Shown: one piece after another, positions 32,499 to 32,778 of the stretch | Numbering within the stretch: position 1 is the first letter of the stretch | Layout: every line of letters begins with the position of its first letter | Origin: Clostridia bacterium | Lineage (GTDB): Bacteria; Bacillota; Clostridia; Christensenellales; Maliibacteriaceae | Assembly: GCA_017431145.1 (NCBI GenBank) | Contig: JAFRLQ010000097.1 | Coordinates: 1 to 32,778 of the forward strand | Length of the DNA stretch: 32,778 nt | Direction of reading: 5' to 3' | The notes under the pieces: generated by a model | The model's input: the letters and a program-made list of their open reading frames with translations, nothing else | What the model was told of the DNA's origin: nothing | The model's database searches: none | Position numbers and translations under genes: made by a program

Positions 32499-32778
32499 AT
32501 GATCTCAGACAAAGCCTTTGCACAGGAAATACGTGATCTCACAGACACGGCATTTGCAGTGGCATATCTGATTCTGGGGAACAGCGCTGATTGTGAGGAT
32601 GCCATGAGTGAAGCGATCCTTTCGGCTTATGAAAACCGGGGAAAACTTCATAAACGTGACAGTTTTCGCGCGTGGTTCTTACAGATTCTCCGATACAAAG
32701 CATATGATGTGCTGCGCAGCCGACAGAGATCATCCCCTGTGGAAGAAATACCGGAACGAGAGATTCAGGCCCCGGATA
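32499..32778 (+). CDS. ECF-type RNA polymerase sigma factor, 3' partial
   Basis: The first 93 codons of a sigma-70 family protein, cut by the window end. Region 2 is visible: FAVAYLILGNSADCEDAMSE then ILSAYENRGKL and FRAWFLQILRYKAYDVLR, the region 2.2-2.4 pattern of ECF and SigW/SigV-like factors. The ATG at 32,499 follows AGAGAGGA. Codon use and GC content here are lower than in the catabolic region, like the left flank. Confidence 0.85.
   Translation, partial: MISDKAFAQEIRDLTDTAFAVAYLILGNSADCEDAMSEAILSAYENRGKLHKRDSFRAWFLQILRYKAYDVLRSRQRSSPVEEIPEREIQAPD

Overview
The window looks like a chromosomal segment of a fairly GC-rich Bacillota, probably a gut or animal-associated Clostridia or Erysipelotrichia-type organism. 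This rests on strong AGGAGG-type ribosome binding sites, TTGACA/TATAAT promoters, Gram-positive-type OppD/OppF C-termini, GntR/UTRA regulators and lipoprotein signal peptides. The genus cannot be fixed from the sequence. Most of it (about 940-31,640) is one dense carbon-catabolism region with flanks of different character.

Layout. 1-940: the 3' part of a Fic/Doc-like gene, then an XRE-type gene that breaks after about 28 codons and continues in frame as the C-terminal three quarters of an Ldh_2 family dehydrogenase. 1,700-3,350: two GntR/UTRA regulators. 3,450-9,630: a five-gene oligopeptide ABC transporter operon (oppABCDF type) closed by a bidirectional terminator. 9,659-18,430, minus strand: a long ketosamine cluster with homologues of every E. 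coli Frl protein, namely FrlA permease, FrlB deglycase, FrlC epimerase, FrlD kinase (two copies) and FrlR-like regulators (two more, paralogous to the first pair). Among them lie an esterase, a YjbQ protein and an amidohydrolase relative with lost metal ligands. 18,430-19,020: a divergent control region with a consensus promoter, operator-like repeats and a possible small terminated transcript. 19,022-25,847, plus strand: amidohydrolase-3, a second FrlC-like protein, MATE exporter, BtpA/SgcQ-like protein, Cof-type HAD phosphatase and FGGY kinase. 25,936-29,590, minus strand: an L-xylulose module (LyxK-like kinase, ribulose-phosphate 3-epimerase, UlaE/SgbU-like 3-epimerase, AraD/UlaF-like class II aldolase/epimerase). 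29,947-31,627: an HD-domain protein and an ApbE lipoprotein. 31,643-32,778: a headless ORF, two terminators in tandem and the start of an ECF-type sigma factor.

How it fits together. The best supported reading is uptake of Amadori products (fructoselysine, psicoselysine or related ketosamines) by FrlA, and possibly of glycated peptides by the Opp system. FrlC would epimerise, FrlD would phosphorylate and FrlB would cleave to hexose 6-phosphate plus amine. The other half appears to feed a pentulose into the pentose-phosphate pathway. A shared motif, AAATTGGT(A/C)TGA, occurs in the control regions of the first gntR, the opp operon, the frl cluster, the amidohydrolase-3 operon and the lyxK operon, so all five modules may form one GntR-controlled regulon. 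The actual substrate of the expanded system is not known from sequence. All functional calls come from recognising protein families by eye; no search was run.
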